NCBI GenBank assembly: GCA_027627685.1
Contig: CP091241.1
Span: 1,861,191 to 1,925,190 of the forward strand
DNA from: Hyphomonadaceae bacterium ML37
GTDB lineage: Bacteria > Pseudomonadota > Alphaproteobacteria > Caulobacterales > Maricaulaceae
DNA length: 64,000 nt
Reading direction: 5' to 3'
Position 1 is the first letter of the stretch; each line of letters begins with the position of its first letter. The notes below the pieces were generated by a model. That model worked only from the letters and a program-made list of their open reading frames with translations, did not search any database and was not told where the DNA came from. A program made the translations under genes and the position numbers. Positions 43,947 to 55,386 of the stretch are shown piece by piece.

Positions 43947-44540
43947 ATGCACCTGATCACGGGCCTCGGCAATCCCGGCGCGAAATACGCCGCCAACCGC
44001 CATAATGCCGGTTTCATGGCTGTCGACGCGATCGCCGCGCAATGGTCGCTGGGCCCCTGGCGCAAGCGCTTCCACGGCGAGGCGTGCGAAGGGGTGATCG
44101 CGACGGCGGACGGTCCCGCGCGCGTGCTGCTGCTGAAACCCCAGACCTTCTACAATGAAGCGGGCCGCGCCGTGGCCGAGGCGATGAATTTCTACCGTCT
44201 CGACGCCTCCGATCTGACCGTTTTTCATGATGAGCTGGATCTGGCGCCGGGCAAGTTCCGCCTGAAGCGCGGCGGCGGACATGCGGGCAATAATGGCCTG
44301 CGCTCCATCATCGCCCATGTCCCCGGAGACTTCCGTCGCGGACGCATCGGGATCGGCCATCCAGGCGACAAGAACCGCGTCACCGCCTGGGTCTTGGCCG
44401 ACGTGCCCAAGGCTGACCAGGACTGGTTTGGTACGCTGCTGGACGCCATCGCGCGCAGCGCGCCCTTGCTGCTGACGCAAGGCGGCGACGACGCCTTCCA
44501 GACCCGCGTCACCCATCTGGCGCCCGCCCCGCCGGGCTGA
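43947..44540 (+). CDS. pth: peptidyl-tRNA hydrolase
   Basis: 197 aa. MHLITGLGNPGAKYAANRHNAGFM holds the catalytic His; KPQTFYNEAGRAV and FHDELDLAPGKFRLKRGGGHAGNNGLRS are Pth signatures. It recycles peptidyl-tRNA released prematurely from ribosomes. It follows rplY by 94 bases. Confidence 0.97.
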   Translation: MHLITGLGNPGAKYAANRHNAGFMAVDAIAAQWSLGPWRKRFHGEACEGVIATADGPARVLLLKPQTFYNEAGRAVAEAMNFYRLDASDLTVFHDELDLAPGKFRLKRGGGHAGNNGLRSIIAHVPGDFRRGRIGIGHPGDKNRVTAWVLADVPKADQDWFGTLLDAIARSAPLLLTQGGDDAFQTRVTHLAPAPPG

Positions 44541-44606
44541 GGCCGGTTTGACATCCCGCCGGACGGCCCCAAGTTTCATGGCTCAGTCAGCCAGACAGGA
44601 ACGCCC

Positions 44607-45833
44607 ATGTTGGATGCACTCGCCCCCTCCCCCGCAGACCAGGTGCGCAAGCGCATGGACCAGCTCGCCCAGGCCGACGGCGCGGCCCGGCTGATCGCCG
44701 CCGCAGACAGCCTGGCCAAGCCAAGCCAGTGTCTGGAGCGCACGCTGGATGTCGAGGGCTTGGGCCAGCTGGAAGCGTTCCGGGTGCGCTTTGCGCAAGG
44801 CGGCGAACCGACCAAGGGCGGCATTCGTTTCGATGCAGACGCCGACGCCCACGAGGTCGAACGCCTGGCTCTGCTGATGGCGCTGAAATGTGCTTTGTCC
44901 GGCCTGCCCTATGGCGGCGCCAAAGGTGCGGTGAAGGTGGATGCGCGCACGCTGGACCGCAGCCAGCGCGATCAGGTCGCCCGCGCCTATGCCCGCGCCT
45001 TCAGCGACATCATCGGCCCGGACACCGACGTGCCCGCCCCCGACATCGCCACCGGCGCCGACGAGATGGACGCCATACGCCGCGAGCTCGGGTATGAGAA
45101 GGGCGCCAGCCGCGCACCCATCACCGGCCTGCCGCCCGAGCATGGCGGACTGAAACTGCGCAAAGGCGCCACCGGTCTGGGCGCGTGGCGGGTCTATCAG
45201 CGCCTGTGCAAGGAGGGCCTGTGCGTGGCCCGGCCGCGCATCGCCGTTCAGGGCTTCGGCAATGCCGGGACCGCGTTTGCGCGCGCCGCCTGCGCCAAGG
45301 GCGCCGTGATCGTAGCGGCGTCCGATTCCCGCTCGCTGGCCCATGACCGCGACGGTCTGGACCTCGACGCGCTGGATGCGCGCAAGTCCGATACCGGCAA
45401 GGTCGGCCAGTCCGGGGACACGGAGTCCATCTTCGCCATTGATTGCGACGTGCTGGTGCTGGCCGCCAAGGGCGACGCCGTGACGGGCGAAACGGCACGC
45501 CAGATCAAGGCGGGCCGCCTGGTGGAGATCGCCAACGCGCCGGTGACCGGCGAAGGTTATCAGGTGCTGGACGCGCGCGGGATCCAGAGCCTGCCCGACA
45601 TCCTGGCCAATGCCGGCGGGGTGGTCGGGTCCTATTTCGAATGGCGTGAATTTGCGCGGAGCGAGCAGCCCGACAATGACGCGCTTCAGGCAGAATGGGA
45701 GGCAGTTATGGATGCGGCCGCCGACCGGGTCAGCGCGCGCGTGGACCAAACCGGTTTGCCGGTGCATTCAGCCGCTCTGGTGGAGGCGCTGCACCAGCTG
45801 GACCCGGGTTCACGCCAGCTGCTGGTCAGTTGA
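44607..45833 (+). CDS. Glu/Leu/Phe/Val family dehydrogenase (probable glutamate dehydrogenase)
   Basis: 408 aa. The catalytic domain shows GGEPTKGGIRF and the Lys motif GLPYGGAKGAVKVD; then PAPDIATGADEMDAI and the NAD(P) Rossmann domain VQGFGNAGTAFARAACAKG. The length and TKGGIR motif are those of the ~420-aa glutamate dehydrogenase branch. It interconverts glutamate and 2-oxoglutarate plus ammonia. Leucine/phenylalanine dehydrogenase activity is less likely but not excluded. Its stop codon lies in a 13-base palindrome shared with the convergent gene. Confidence 0.88.
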   Translation: MLDALAPSPADQVRKRMDQLAQADGAARLIAAADSLAKPSQCLERTLDVEGLGQLEAFRVRFAQGGEPTKGGIRFDADADAHEVERLALLMALKCALSGLPYGGAKGAVKVDARTLDRSQRDQVARAYARAFSDIIGPDTDVPAPDIATGADEMDAIRRELGYEKGASRAPITGLPPEHGGLKLRKGATGLGAWRVYQRLCKEGLCVARPRIAVQGFGNAGTAFARAACAKGAVIVAASDSRSLAHDRDGLDLDALDARKSDTGKVGQSGDTESIFAIDCDVLVLAAKGDAVTGETARQIKAGRLVEIANAPVTGEGYQVLDARGIQSLPDILANAGGVVGSYFEWREFARSEQPDNDALQAEWEAVMDAAADRVSARVDQTGLPVHSAALVEALHQLDPGSRQLLVS

Positions 45834-45843
45834 CACAGTGTCA
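45831..45843. other. palindrome spanning two convergent stop codons
   Basis: TGACACAGTGTCA. The first three bases are the TGA of the dehydrogenase and the last three are the complement of the TGA of the convergent lipoprotein gene. The arms are 5 bases with a 3-base centre, too short alone for a terminator. Confidence 0.4.
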
Positions 45844-46728
45844 GCGGGCGCGGTCCAGCTGGCTGATCGAGATCGCGCCGGTGCCGCACACATCATAGGC
45901 CAGCGCGCCCGCCGGGCGGCCGCTGGCGTCATGAACCGCCTCATATAGATAACAGCCCTCGCCATCATCGGGCATGGCGCCGGGGATAAAGACCGGGTCA
46001 GCCTCGCCCGGCGCTGGCTCGGCGCGGTCGCTGACCACTGAAAACTCCGGCCCGCGCTCCCCGATCAGGCAGTCCCACCGCCCGGATTCGCCAAAGCGCA
46101 TGCGCACCCGCGTGCCTGCCCGCTCGCGCGCCGCATAAAGCACGTGGGCCTGCCCGCTGCCGCGCACGAAGGCCATGGAGGAATTGCGCGCCGCACTGAC
46201 GCACTGGCCGATATCGGTCATCAGGGCGGGAAGGTGTTCAGTCCAGCTCGGATTGGGACCCGTTTCGCGCGCACAGCCGTGATAGCCCAGACGCCCGACC
46301 AGAACGGACGCCTCGCGCGCCCAGACGCCATCTGACGCAGTGCATGGCCGCGCACGCATGGACACTCGCACCCGGTCCAGCAGTGAGCCTTCAGTGTAGA
46401 CCCGCTCGCCATCGCTGACCCAGGGCTGGGTCAGGTCGAATTCTGTCTCCACCGGGCCCGTCCGGAAACCATGGCCGCTGAACAGCGCGGCCACCCGGCC
46501 GTCGATCTCACGAAAGGTGATGACGGCGTGGAAGTTCTCGCCTTCGATTTCGAACCCGGCGGTCTCGGGGTCGCGCGGGGCGGGCGCCAGCGTGGTGGAC
46601 ACATCCTGTTGGGCGGAGAAACCGGACGGGGACAGCGACGGCGGCGCCGTCACGCAGGCCGAAGCCAGACAGGCCAGCCCGGCCGCCGCCATACCGCGCA
46701 TCCAGCCCGAAATCGTTCCTGCATTCAT
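45841..46728 (-). CDS. predicted lipoprotein, unknown function
   Basis: 295 aa. The signal peptide ends GLACLASAC (lipobox ASAC, Cys25). The mature protein contains AGFEIEGENFHAVITFREIDGRVAALF, several cysteines in pairs (RPCTAS, YHGCARE, GQCVSA, WDCLIG, EGCYLYE, YDVCGT) and a probable beta-rich fold stabilised by disulfides. No family is recognised with confidence. A GAGGGGGG Shine-Dalgarno precedes the ATG at 46728. It lies downstream of alaS by 91 bases and may be its own unit. Confidence 0.75.
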   Translation of the reverse strand: MNAGTISGWMRGMAAAGLACLASACVTAPPSLSPSGFSAQQDVSTTLAPAPRDPETAGFEIEGENFHAVITFREIDGRVAALFSGHGFRTGPVETEFDLTQPWVSDGERVYTEGSLLDRVRVSMRARPCTASDGVWAREASVLVGRLGYHGCARETGPNPSWTEHLPALMTDIGQCVSAARNSSMAFVRGSGQAHVLYAARERAGTRVRMRFGESGRWDCLIGERGPEFSVVSDRAEPAPGEADPVFIPGAMPDDGEGCYLYEAVHDASGRPAGALAYDVCGTGAISISQLDRAR

Positions 46729-46819
46729 CGCCCGCCCCCCTCTTCGTGAGCGCACTTTACACCGCCCGCGTGACAAACGGGAGGCGTTGCGGGCAGGCCA
46801 TTGAGCCATCGGCGAAAAA

Positions 46820-49486
46820 TCAGCCGGACGCCGCCGCGCGCACCGCCTCGCGGATCGCCGCCAGCGCGGCTTCCGCGCCGGCGCCGTCCGGTCCGCCCGC
46901 CTGGGCCAGATCCGGCTTGCCGCCCCCGCCCTTGCCACCCACCAGCTCGGCGCCCGCGCGCACCAGCGCCACGGCGTCGATCCGGCCGGCGAGGTCCGGC
47001 GTCACCGCCACCGCCACCGCGGCCTTGCCGTCATCCACGCCCACGAAGGCCGCGACGCCGCTGGTCAATTGCTGGCGCGCCTCATGGACCATGTCGCGCA
47101 CATCCTTGCCGCCCACGCCTTCGAGAATGCGGCCAAGGAACTGGAGCGAACCCAGCGCCTCGGGCGCCGCGCTGGCGCCGCCGGACGCCCCGCCCATGGC
47201 CAGCTGCTTCTTGGCGTCGGCCAGCTGCCGGTCGAGGCTCTTGCGCTCGTCCTGCAGGGCGGCGATGCGCGCCACCAGGTCCTGGGTCGGGATCTTCAAT
47301 TGTCCCGCCGCAGCACGCGCGATGCCCGCTTCGGTTTCCAGCCATTGGCGCGCGGCCTCACCCGTCAACGCCTCGATGCGGCGCACCCCGGCGCTCACCG
47401 CGCCTTCGCCGACAATCTTGAACAGGGCGATATCGCCGGTGCGCGCCACATGCAGGCCGCCGCACAGCTCCACCGAATAGCTCTTGCCCTCGCCGTCCAG
47501 CGCATTGCCCATGGCCAGCACGCGCACGCGCTCGCCATATTTCTCGCCAAACAGAGCCAGCGCGCCTTTCTCGATGGCCTCCGCCGGGGTCATCTCGGCG
47601 ATCTGCGCGGGCGCATTCTGGCGGATGACCGCATTCACCTGCGCCTCGATCGCCGCGATCTCTTCGGCGGTGACGGCACGGCCATGGGAAAAGTCAAAGC
47701 GCAGCCGGTCCGGGCCCACATAGGAGCCTTTCTGGGTCACATGCAGCCCCAGCACCGAGCGCAGCGCGGCGTGCATCAGGTGGGTGGCCGAGTGATTGGA
47801 CCGGGTCTGGCGCCGGCGCGCATCATCGGCGCACAGGGTCGCGGTGTCGCCGGTCTTGATCACGCCTTCGGTCAGCGTGCCGATATGGGCGTAGAGCGAA
47901 CCGGCGCGCTTTTGCACATCACGCACGGCAAAGCGCGCGCCGTTGTCGAATACGATCTGCCCGCTATCGCCGATCTGGCCGCCGCCCTCGGCGTAGAACG
48001 GGGTCTGGTCGAACACCAGCTCGGCAGTCTCGCCGGCTTTGAGCGCGTCAGCTTCAGCGCCATTTGCGATGATCGCCTGCAGGGTTCCAGTCCCGTCATA
48101 GGCGCCGTGGCCGGTGAACCGGGTCTCGCCGGCGCGGTCGCGCAGGGTGAACCAGAGCCCGTCCGTCGCGGCGTCGCCGGATCCGGCCCAGTGGGCGCGG
48201 GCCTGGGCGCGCTGGCGCTCCATGGCGGTCTCGAACCCGGCCTCGTCCACCGTCAGCCCGCGCGCGCGCAGGGCGTCCTGTGTGAGGTCGAGCGGGAAGC
48301 CATATGTGTCGTAGAGCTTGAACGCGGTCTCACCTGCCAGCGCTTCACCCGGCTTGAGATTGGCCGCAGCGTCCTCGAGCAGGCCCAGCCCCCGGCCGAG
48401 CGTGCGCTGGAAGCGCTCTTCCTCGCCGCGCAGGGTCTCCTCGATGGCGGGCAAAGCGCGGGTGAGGTCGGGATAGGCAGCGCCCATCTCATCGGCCAGC
48501 GTGCGCGCCAGCGAATACAGCACCGGCTCCTGCGCGCCCAGCATGTGGGCGTGGCGCATGGCGCGGCGCATGATCCGGCGCAGCACATAGCCGCGGCCCT
48601 CATTGGACGGCGTCACGCCATCGGCAATCAGGAAGCTGGTGGCGCGCATATGGTCCGCGATCACCCGGTGGCTGGCCAGCGCGTCGCCCTGCGCCTTGAC
48701 CTTCAGCGCGTCTTCCTGCGCCGCGATCAGGGTGCGGAACAGGTCGATATCGTAGTTATTATGCACGCCTTGCAGCACCGCGGCGATGCGCTCCAGCCCC
48801 ATGCCGGTGTCGATGGAGGGTTTGGGCAGATTGCGCCGCTCGCCACCGGCCAGCTGCTCGAACTGCATGAAGACGAGATTCCAGATCTCGATGAAGCGGT
48901 CGCCATCCTCGTCCGGGCTGCCCGGAGGACCGCCGGGCACATCCGCGCCATGGTCATAGAAGATTTCCGAACACGGCCCGCACGGACCGGTATCGCCCAT
49001 GGACCAGAAATTGTCCGAAGTCGCGATACGCAGGATCTTCGAATCGGGCAGGCCCGCCACCTTGCGCCAGATGGCCGCCGCTTCTTCATCCTCGGCATAG
49101 ACCGTTACCAGAAGACGGTCAGGATCGAGCCCGAACTCGCGGGTGACCACGGTCCAGGCAAAATCGATCGCCTCGTCCTTGAAATAGTCGCCGAAGGAGA
49201 AATTCCCCAGCATTTCAAAGAAGGTGTGGTGGCGCGCGGTATAGCCCACATTGTCGAGATCATTGTGCTTGCCGCCCGCGCGCACGCATTTCTGCGACGA
49301 GACCGCGCGCGGCTTGGCCCGCGTCTCGGTCCCGGTGAAGGCGTTCTTGAACGGCACCATGCCGGCATTGACGAACAGCAAGGTGGGATCGTCCTGGGGC
49401 ACCAGCGGCGCGGAGGCGACCACTTCATGATCCCGGGATGCAAAAAAGCCCAGAAACTGGCTGCGAATATCGGCCAAGGCTGTCAT
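46820..49486 (-). CDS. alaS: alanyl-tRNA synthetase
   Basis: 888 aa class II synthetase. Motif 1 region [45 protein letters not shown] (motif 2), the editing domain zinc site [11 protein letters not shown] plus [10 protein letters not shown], and the C-terminal DHHA1-type domain ([12 protein letters not shown]). It charges tRNA(Ala) and edits Ser/Gly mischarging. GGAG lies 7-8 bases before the ATG. Downstream of recA, as in Caulobacter. Confidence 0.98.
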   Translation of the reverse strand: MTALADIRSQFLGFFASRDHEVVASAPLVPQDDPTLLFVNAGMVPFKNAFTGTETRAKPRAVSSQKCVRAGGKHNDLDNVGYTARHHTFFEMLGNFSFGDYFKDEAIDFAWTVVTREFGLDPDRLLVTVYAEDEEAAAIWRKVAGLPDSKILRIATSDNFWSMGDTGPCGPCSEIFYDHGADVPGGPPGSPDEDGDRFIEIWNLVFMQFEQLAGGERRNLPKPSIDTGMGLERIAAVLQGVHNNYDIDLFRTLIAAQEDALKVKAQGDALASHRVIADHMRATSFLIADGVTPSNEGRGYVLRRIMRRAMRHAHMLGAQEPVLYSLARTLADEMGAAYPDLTRALPAIEETLRGEEERFQRTLGRGLGLLEDAAANLKPGEALAGETAFKLYDTYGFPLDLTQDALRARGLTVDEAGFETAMERQRAQARAHWAGSGDAATDGLWFTLRDRAGETRFTGHGAYDGTGTLQAIIANGAEADALKAGETAELVFDQTPFYAEGGGQIGDSGQIVFDNGARFAVRDVQKRAGSLYAHIGTLTEGVIKTGDTATLCADDARRRQTRSNHSATHLMHAALRSVLGLHVTQKGSYVGPDRLRFDFSHGRAVTAEEIAAIEAQVNAVIRQNAPAQIAEMTPAEAIEKGALALFGEKYGERVRVLAMGNALDGEGKSYSVELCGGLHVARTGDIALFKIVGEGAVSAGVRRIEALTGEAARQWLETEAGIARAAAGQLKIPTQDLVARIAALQDERKSLDRQLADAKKQLAMGGASGGASAAPEALGSLQFLGRILEGVGGKDVRDMVHEARQQLTSGVAAFVGVDDGKAAVAVAVTPDLAGRIDAVALVRAGAELVGGKGGGGKPDLAQAGGPDGAGAEAALAAIREAVRAAASG

Positions 49487-49560
49487 CGATCACTCCGGGC
49501 GCGCGGCGCGCCATAGCGCAGGGGGCGGCCGGCGCCGGACGCGCCAGCCAGTTGAGCGCC

Positions 49561-49590
49561 CATATACGTGCGGGCGCCCGGCTTCGCCAA
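49561..49590 (-). promoter_or_regulatory. possible alaS promoter
   Basis: On the minus strand: TTGGCG (49590-49585), 18 bases, TATATG (49566-49561), 75 bases before the alaS ATG. It overlaps the hairpin described next. Confidence 0.35.
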
Positions 49591-49598
49591 GCGCCCGC
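49570..49598 (-). terminator. hairpin downstream of recA
   Basis: GCGGGCGC and GCGCCCGC form an 8-bp stem with a 13-base loop, 51 bases past the recA stop. There is no T-run. It may end recA transcripts or be incidental to the alaS promoter. Confidence 0.35.
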
Positions 49599-49648
49599 TG
49601 TAGATTGTGCAGCCAGCTTAGGGTGATGCACGGCGCGCGCGGCCCTTA

Positions 49649-50734
<1,086 letters not shown>

Positions 50735-50813
50735 GATCATGTCTCCTTCTGGCATGCCCGCCCGAGTCGGGCAATGCAGGGCTCATGGCCAAAAAGTACA
50801 CATTTTGTTCCCG

Positions 50814-50828
50814 GAACGCAAGTAGAAC
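50814..50828 (-). promoter_or_regulatory. LexA (SOS) box of recA
   Basis: GAAC-GCAAGTA-GAAC on the plus strand, that is GTTC-N7-GTTC on the recA strand: a perfect alphaproteobacterial LexA operator. It overlaps a plausible promoter (TTGCGT, 17 bases, TACTTT) reading towards recA. Confidence 0.88.
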
Positions 50829-50856
50829 AAATTGGCCCGCCGGAAGGCGTCCCGGG

Positions 50857-53439
50857 CTAGCGTCCGGCTTCGGCCAGTTCCTGCTTCACGCGTTCGGCCA
50901 GGTCGGTGATCTCGAACGGCTTGGGCAGGAAGGAGATGGCCAGATCCGCCGATAGCGTGTCGGAGAAATCCTCTTCGGCATAGCCGGAGATGAACACGAT
51001 GCGCGCCGACCCCAGAAGGTGGCGCGCGTTGGTGAGCAGTTTGGGGCCTGACATGCCGGGCATCACCACATCCGACAAGAGAAGATCAAAGCTTTCCGGA
51101 TCGGCTTCGAGGATCTCCAGCGCCTCCTCGCCATCGCAGGCTTCAACCACGTCATAGCCCTTGCGGCGCAACGTGCTGGCGGCGACAGAGCGCAGCATCT
51201 GCTCGTCCTCGACGAACAGGATGCGGCCATGGCCGGCCTGATCGCGCGGCTCGGGTTTGGTCTCCGCGGCGGCGGCTTCGACCACCAGCGTCTCGGCCTC
51301 CTGCACGCTGGGCTCATGACCCGGCAGATAGATGTGGAACACCGTGCCCTTGCCCGGCTTGGAATCCACAAACAGGAAACCTCCCGACTGCTTGATGATG
51401 CCGTAGACCGTGGACAGGCCAAGGCCCGTTCCGCCCTGATGGGCCTTGGTCGTGAAGAAGGGCTCGAAAATCTTCGCCCGCGTCGCCTCGTCCATGCCGG
51501 TGCCGGTATCGGCCACATGGATCGCCGCCCACGGCCCCTCGGCAGGCTCGGGCGCCCCGGCGCGGCGCACATGGGCGGCGTCCACCGCCTCGGTGGTGAT
51601 GGTCAGCACGCCGCCGCCCTGGGCTTTCATGGCGTCGCGGGCATTGGTGGCGAGATTGACCAGAATATTGTCGATCTGCACCCGGTCGGCGCGCACCAGC
51701 GGCAGATCGCGGCCATGCCGGATGTCCAGCCGGACGGTCTCTTCGAGCACCTGATTGAGCATGTGGCTGCAGTCCGACAGCACTTCGGACAGATCGAACA
51801 CGGTCATGCGGAAGGTCTGCTTGCGCGAGAACGCCAGCAGCTGGCGCACCAGGCCGGCCTGACGCGCGCTGACCGAGCGCAATTGCTGCAGATCATAATA
51901 GCTGGGATCGCCCACCGGATGGCGCGCCAGCAATTCGCCCAAATGGAACTTCACCACGGTCAGCATGTTGTTGAAATCATGGGCGACGCCGCTGGCCAGC
52001 TGGCCCACCGCCTGCATCTTGCCAGCCTGATCGACCTGCTGTTCCAGCTCTTTCCAGCTGGTGACGTCCATGAAGTACGCCGCGCGCTTGCCCGCGCGCA
52101 CCGGCGCCAGGAACACATGCACCGCCCGCACGCCGTCACCGCAGATCAGGCAGGCCTCGCTGGGCTCGCCGCGCCCGGCCAGCGCGTTTGTGAACACCAG
52201 GTCGGGCGTATCTCCGCCGGTGATCCGGAACAGGTCGAGAAAGCGTTTGCCTGGAATGGCCACACCGCCCGACAGCTCAATGAGTGTGGGATTGGCGTCT
52301 TCGATCACCGCGTCTTCCAGCGCCATGCCGTCCAGCCGCGCCACGCCGAAGGGGGCGGTGGTGAACATGTCGTCAAACGTGCGCCCGCCCTTGGCCGCCC
52401 CGCCTGCCTCAGCCAGCTGGGCGATGCCCGGCGGCGTGCCTGCCGGCGACAGGCCATAGACCACTACCCGCGCGCACGCGGGGGTCGCCCCGCTCCAGTC
52501 CAGTGCGAGGACGACCGGCGTCTCCACCCCGCCGCGCGCCTTGAGAGACGCTTCAAGGCGCGTCACCGCGCCGGCGCCGCGCGCACGCACAATGGCGCCA
52601 GCGCTCTCAGCGGACAGGAAATCTTTGACCTTCAGCGCCTTGCCTGCATCGACACCCAGCCAGCCGCGCAAGGTCGCGTTGGCGCCCAGCACGCGCCCCT
52701 CCCCGTCGGCGAGGAACAGACCCACGGGCGCATGTTCGGCCCAGTCAGGCGCGCCCGGCGCATCAAGGGCCTCGGGCGCACGCAGCGGCGCAAACCGCCA
52801 CAATGCTGCGCCCGTGCTCATCGGGCTGACATCGGCCTGGTACAGCGCATCAGCGTCGAGACCTGGAGACGGCATGGACAGGGTTTCGCGCGCCGCCTCG
52901 CCGCGCGCACCGGCACGCGCCAGCCGGTACACCGCCGCCGCGCTGTCGCCGGCGAACAGGCGCTCGGGTCCCGGCGCGCCGAACATGTCCGATACGCCGG
53001 CCTCGCGCGCCAGCGCCTTGTAGGCTGAGTTGGCCCAGACCGTGCGGCCAGCAGCGCCCGTAATCAGCAGCGGATCAGGCGAGGCTTCCAGCGCCGCTTC
53101 GGCCAGGCTCGTGCGCGCGCCCTCGCCGCCGCGCAGGGCGCGGCCCGCCGCGTCGCCCGCGGCCAGCGCGTACAGGACCAGCATGGCGGCGGCGGCCAGA
53201 CCGCCCAGCAGCACCACGCCATGCCACCCGGCCGCAGCGCCGGCGATGATCGCCACGCCCGCCGCGCTCAGCGCGCCCAGCCCAGCCGTCCACAGCACCA
53301 GCCGGATCAGCGGACGCACGAGTGGACCGGTCCGGCCCGCCGCCAGTGGCGCGTTATCCATTGCTGGGCTCGGCGTCTCGGCGGCGGTTGGCGCCAATGC
53401 AGCGGAGCGCACAGGTTGGGCGATGGGGGCGTCGGTCAT
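50857..53439 (-). CDS. cckA: hybrid sensor histidine kinase/response regulator CckA
   Basis: 860 aa. Two transmembrane helices (~44-68, ~72-94), PAS-like sensor regions (~112-220, ~233-330 and ~355-465), the H-box GQLASGVAHDFNNML with His487, an HATPase domain (NLATNARDAM, DTGTGMD, GTGLGLSTVYGI) and a C-terminal receiver (ILFVEDEQ...LLLSDVVMPGMSG...KPF). The CckA identity rests on the H-box, architecture and location between flhB and recA. It feeds phosphate through ChpT to CtrA and controls the cell cycle and motility. It is longer than Caulobacter CckA (691 aa). Confidence 0.92.
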   Translation of the reverse strand: MTDAPIAQPVRSAALAPTAAETPSPAMDNAPLAAGRTGPLVRPLIRLVLWTAGLGALSAAGVAIIAGAAAGWHGVVLLGGLAAAAMLVLYALAAGDAAGRALRGGEGARTSLAEAALEASPDPLLITGAAGRTVWANSAYKALAREAGVSDMFGAPGPERLFAGDSAAAVYRLARAGARGEAARETLSMPSPGLDADALYQADVSPMSTGAALWRFAPLRAPEALDAPGAPDWAEHAPVGLFLADGEGRVLGANATLRGWLGVDAGKALKVKDFLSAESAGAIVRARGAGAVTRLEASLKARGGVETPVVLALDWSGATPACARVVVYGLSPAGTPPGIAQLAEAGGAAKGGRTFDDMFTTAPFGVARLDGMALEDAVIEDANPTLIELSGGVAIPGKRFLDLFRITGGDTPDLVFTNALAGRGEPSEACLICGDGVRAVHVFLAPVRAGKRAAYFMDVTSWKELEQQVDQAGKMQAVGQLASGVAHDFNNMLTVVKFHLGELLARHPVGDPSYYDLQQLRSVSARQAGLVRQLLAFSRKQTFRMTVFDLSEVLSDCSHMLNQVLEETVRLDIRHGRDLPLVRADRVQIDNILVNLATNARDAMKAQGGGVLTITTEAVDAAHVRRAGAPEPAEGPWAAIHVADTGTGMDEATRAKIFEPFFTTKAHQGGTGLGLSTVYGIIKQSGGFLFVDSKPGKGTVFHIYLPGHEPSVQEAETLVVEAAAAETKPEPRDQAGHGRILFVEDEQMLRSVAASTLRRKGYDVVEACDGEEALEILEADPESFDLLLSDVVMPGMSGPKLLTNARHLLGSARIVFISGYAEEDFSDTLSADLAISFLPKPFEITDLAERVKQELAEAGR

Positions 53440-53545
53440 GGCGGGCTCCGTGGAGGCGGGAAGCGATTCGGCCCTTGAGCATCACGGATCAAGGTTAACC
53501 GTGTTTGCAGCCGGGCGAAATCGAATGATTGATTCGCCCCGCCCC

Positions 53546-54619
53546 TCACCGCCGCCGCTTGTCCGACAGGCTCAGCACATAGCCGATCACTTTGGCCACG
53601 GCAGCGTAGTGCTCGGGGTCGATAGGCTCGTCCAGATCGGAGGTGGCGAACAGCGCACGCGCCAGCGGCGGGTCCTCCACGATGGGAATATCAAGCTCTT
53701 CGGCCCGCTCGCGGATGCGCAGCGCGACGGCGTCGACGCCCTTGGCGATGCAGATCGGCGCGGGCGTGCGGCCCTGCTCGTATTCCAGCGCGATGGCGTA
53801 GTGGGTCGGGTTGGTGATCACCACCGCCGCGTCGGGCACCCGGCTCATCATGCGCTTCTGGGCGCGCTCCTGGCGGATCTGGCGCAGCTTGGCGCGCACC
53901 ATGGGATCGCCCTCGGTCTCCTTGTACTCGTCGCGCAGCTCCTTGCGGCTCATCTTGTTGCGCTGGATGAACTCGCGACGCTGAAACACGAGGTCCAGCG
54001 CGGCGATGACGGCGTAGGCGATCAGCGCCGCGATCAGCAGAAGAATTGCCGCCTCATGAACCTCGCCCAGCATGCGCGCCGGGCTGACCATGGGGAAGCT
54101 CGCCAGATCATGGCGGCGCGGCCAGAGGACCAGTGTAATGGCGACGCTCACCAGAATGATCTTGCCCACGCCCTTGAGGAAATTCACCCAGCCCTGCGGG
54201 CCGAACATGCGCTTGAGCCCTTCGACCGGGTTCAGCTTGTCAAGTTTGGGGGCGATCTTCTTGGGCGTCCACAACAGGCCGTGCTGGACCAGATTGCCGG
54301 ACGCCGCCGCGACCATCAGCAGCGCGTAGGCGAGGCCGAGTATCAAGGCCATGTCCACCAGAGAGCGCGCCAGCAACGCCATCGCCGCGCCGGGGTCAAG
54401 GCTGAGCTGGTGGGGTTGTTCGAGAAACACGGTCATCGCCTCGCTCAGCGCGCGGGTGAAACCCGGCGCCATGAAGGCGATCACGGCGAGCCCGGCGGCC
54501 AGCGTGAACCAGCCGGAAATTTCCTGGGACTTGGCGACATCGCCCTCCTCGCGCGCCTTTTGAAGTTTGCGCTCGGTCGGCTCCTCGGTCTTTTCAGATT
54601 TGTCTTCGCCTTCAGCCAT
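53546..54619 (-). CDS. flhB: flagellar type III export protein FlhB
   Basis: 357 aa. N-terminal EDKSEKTEEPTERKLQKAREEGDVAKS, four transmembrane segments and the autocleavage motif N270-P-T-H-Y in the cytoplasmic domain. It switches substrate specificity from rod/hook to filament. It follows fliR by 4 bases. Last gene of the fliQ-fliR-flhB group; cckA begins 106 bases downstream. Confidence 0.97.
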   Translation of the reverse strand: MAEGEDKSEKTEEPTERKLQKAREEGDVAKSQEISGWFTLAAGLAVIAFMAPGFTRALSEAMTVFLEQPHQLSLDPGAAMALLARSLVDMALILGLAYALLMVAAASGNLVQHGLLWTPKKIAPKLDKLNPVEGLKRMFGPQGWVNFLKGVGKIILVSVAITLVLWPRRHDLASFPMVSPARMLGEVHEAAILLLIAALIAYAVIAALDLVFQRREFIQRNKMSRKELRDEYKETEGDPMVRAKLRQIRQERAQKRMMSRVPDAAVVITNPTHYAIALEYEQGRTPAPICIAKGVDAVALRIRERAEELDIPIVEDPPLARALFATSDLDEPIDPEHYAAVAKVIGYVLSLSDKRRR

Positions 54620-54623
54620 GGCG

Positions 54624-55382
54624 CTATCCCAGCGTCGCGGCGAAGGATTCCAGGCGCTCGGTCCAGATCATCGCCATTGTACCCAGCGAGATCGCGAGAA
54701 TGGCGAACCCGATCATGATGTTGAGCGGCATGGCGATGAAGAAGATCTGCGCCTGGGGCATCAGGCGCGAGAGCACGCCCAGCCCGAGATAGAAAATCAG
54801 GCCAAAAGCAATCAGCGGCGAGGCAATGCGCACGGCGATCACGAAACTGTCGACAAACAGGCCCAGCGCCCATTGCGCCGCATCACCCCAGATCGGCGCC
54901 TCGCCCGCCGGCATCAGCGCATAGGAGCCGGCGGCCGCCTGCAACAGCATGTGATGCAGATTGGTGGCGAAGATCAGCACCAGGAAGAGGAGATTGAAGA
55001 ACTGCGCCGGCAGCGCGCCGGATTGACCCTGAATGGGGTCGAAGGCCTGCGCCATCGCCAGGCCCGTTTGATAGGCGATGATCTGGCCGGCGGTCGCCGC
55101 CGCCGCCATCAGGAAACGCGCGCCCGCGCCGATCATCAGCCCGATGACGATTTCCACCGTGATCAGGCCGGCCAGCCCCGCCATCGTTTCAGGCGCGGGC
55201 GGCAATTGCGGGGCGATCATCGGCCCCACCGCCAGCGAGAAGGCCAGCGCGAAAGCCAGCCGGATCCGGCCCGGCACCGCCATCTCGCCAATGCCCGGCA
55301 GCAACATGAGGATCGCGCCCATGCGCGCGAAAACCAGAGCCGCGGCGAACAGGCTGACGCCCGGATCGAACGCGGCGATCAT
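54624..55382 (-). CDS. fliR: flagellar biosynthetic protein FliR
   Basis: 252 aa with six hydrophobic helices. FARMGAILMLLPGIGEMAVPGRIRLAFALAFS at the N-terminus and LGLGVLSRLMPQAQIFFIAMPLNIMIGF near the C-terminus are FliR signatures. Component of the export gate with FliP and FliQ. The ATG at 55382 starts 4 bases after the fliQ stop. Confidence 0.96.
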   Translation of the reverse strand: MIAAFDPGVSLFAAALVFARMGAILMLLPGIGEMAVPGRIRLAFALAFSLAVGPMIAPQLPPAPETMAGLAGLITVEIVIGLMIGAGARFLMAAAATAGQIIAYQTGLAMAQAFDPIQGQSGALPAQFFNLLFLVLIFATNLHHMLLQAAAGSYALMPAGEAPIWGDAAQWALGLFVDSFVIAVRIASPLIAFGLIFYLGLGVLSRLMPQAQIFFIAMPLNIMIGFAILAISLGTMAMIWTERLESFAATLG

Positions 55383-55386
55383 CGCG

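Noticed and set aside
47069-49516. 815-codon open frame on the plus strand opposite alaS
   Set aside because: It is the antisense shadow of a certain gene in high-GC DNA. The translation is rich in Arg/His/Gln/Gly and shows no domain.
53493-53500. GGTTAACC between cckA and flhB as a CtrA site
   Set aside because: Only one TTAA half-site is present; no TTAA-N7-TTAA pair on either strand.
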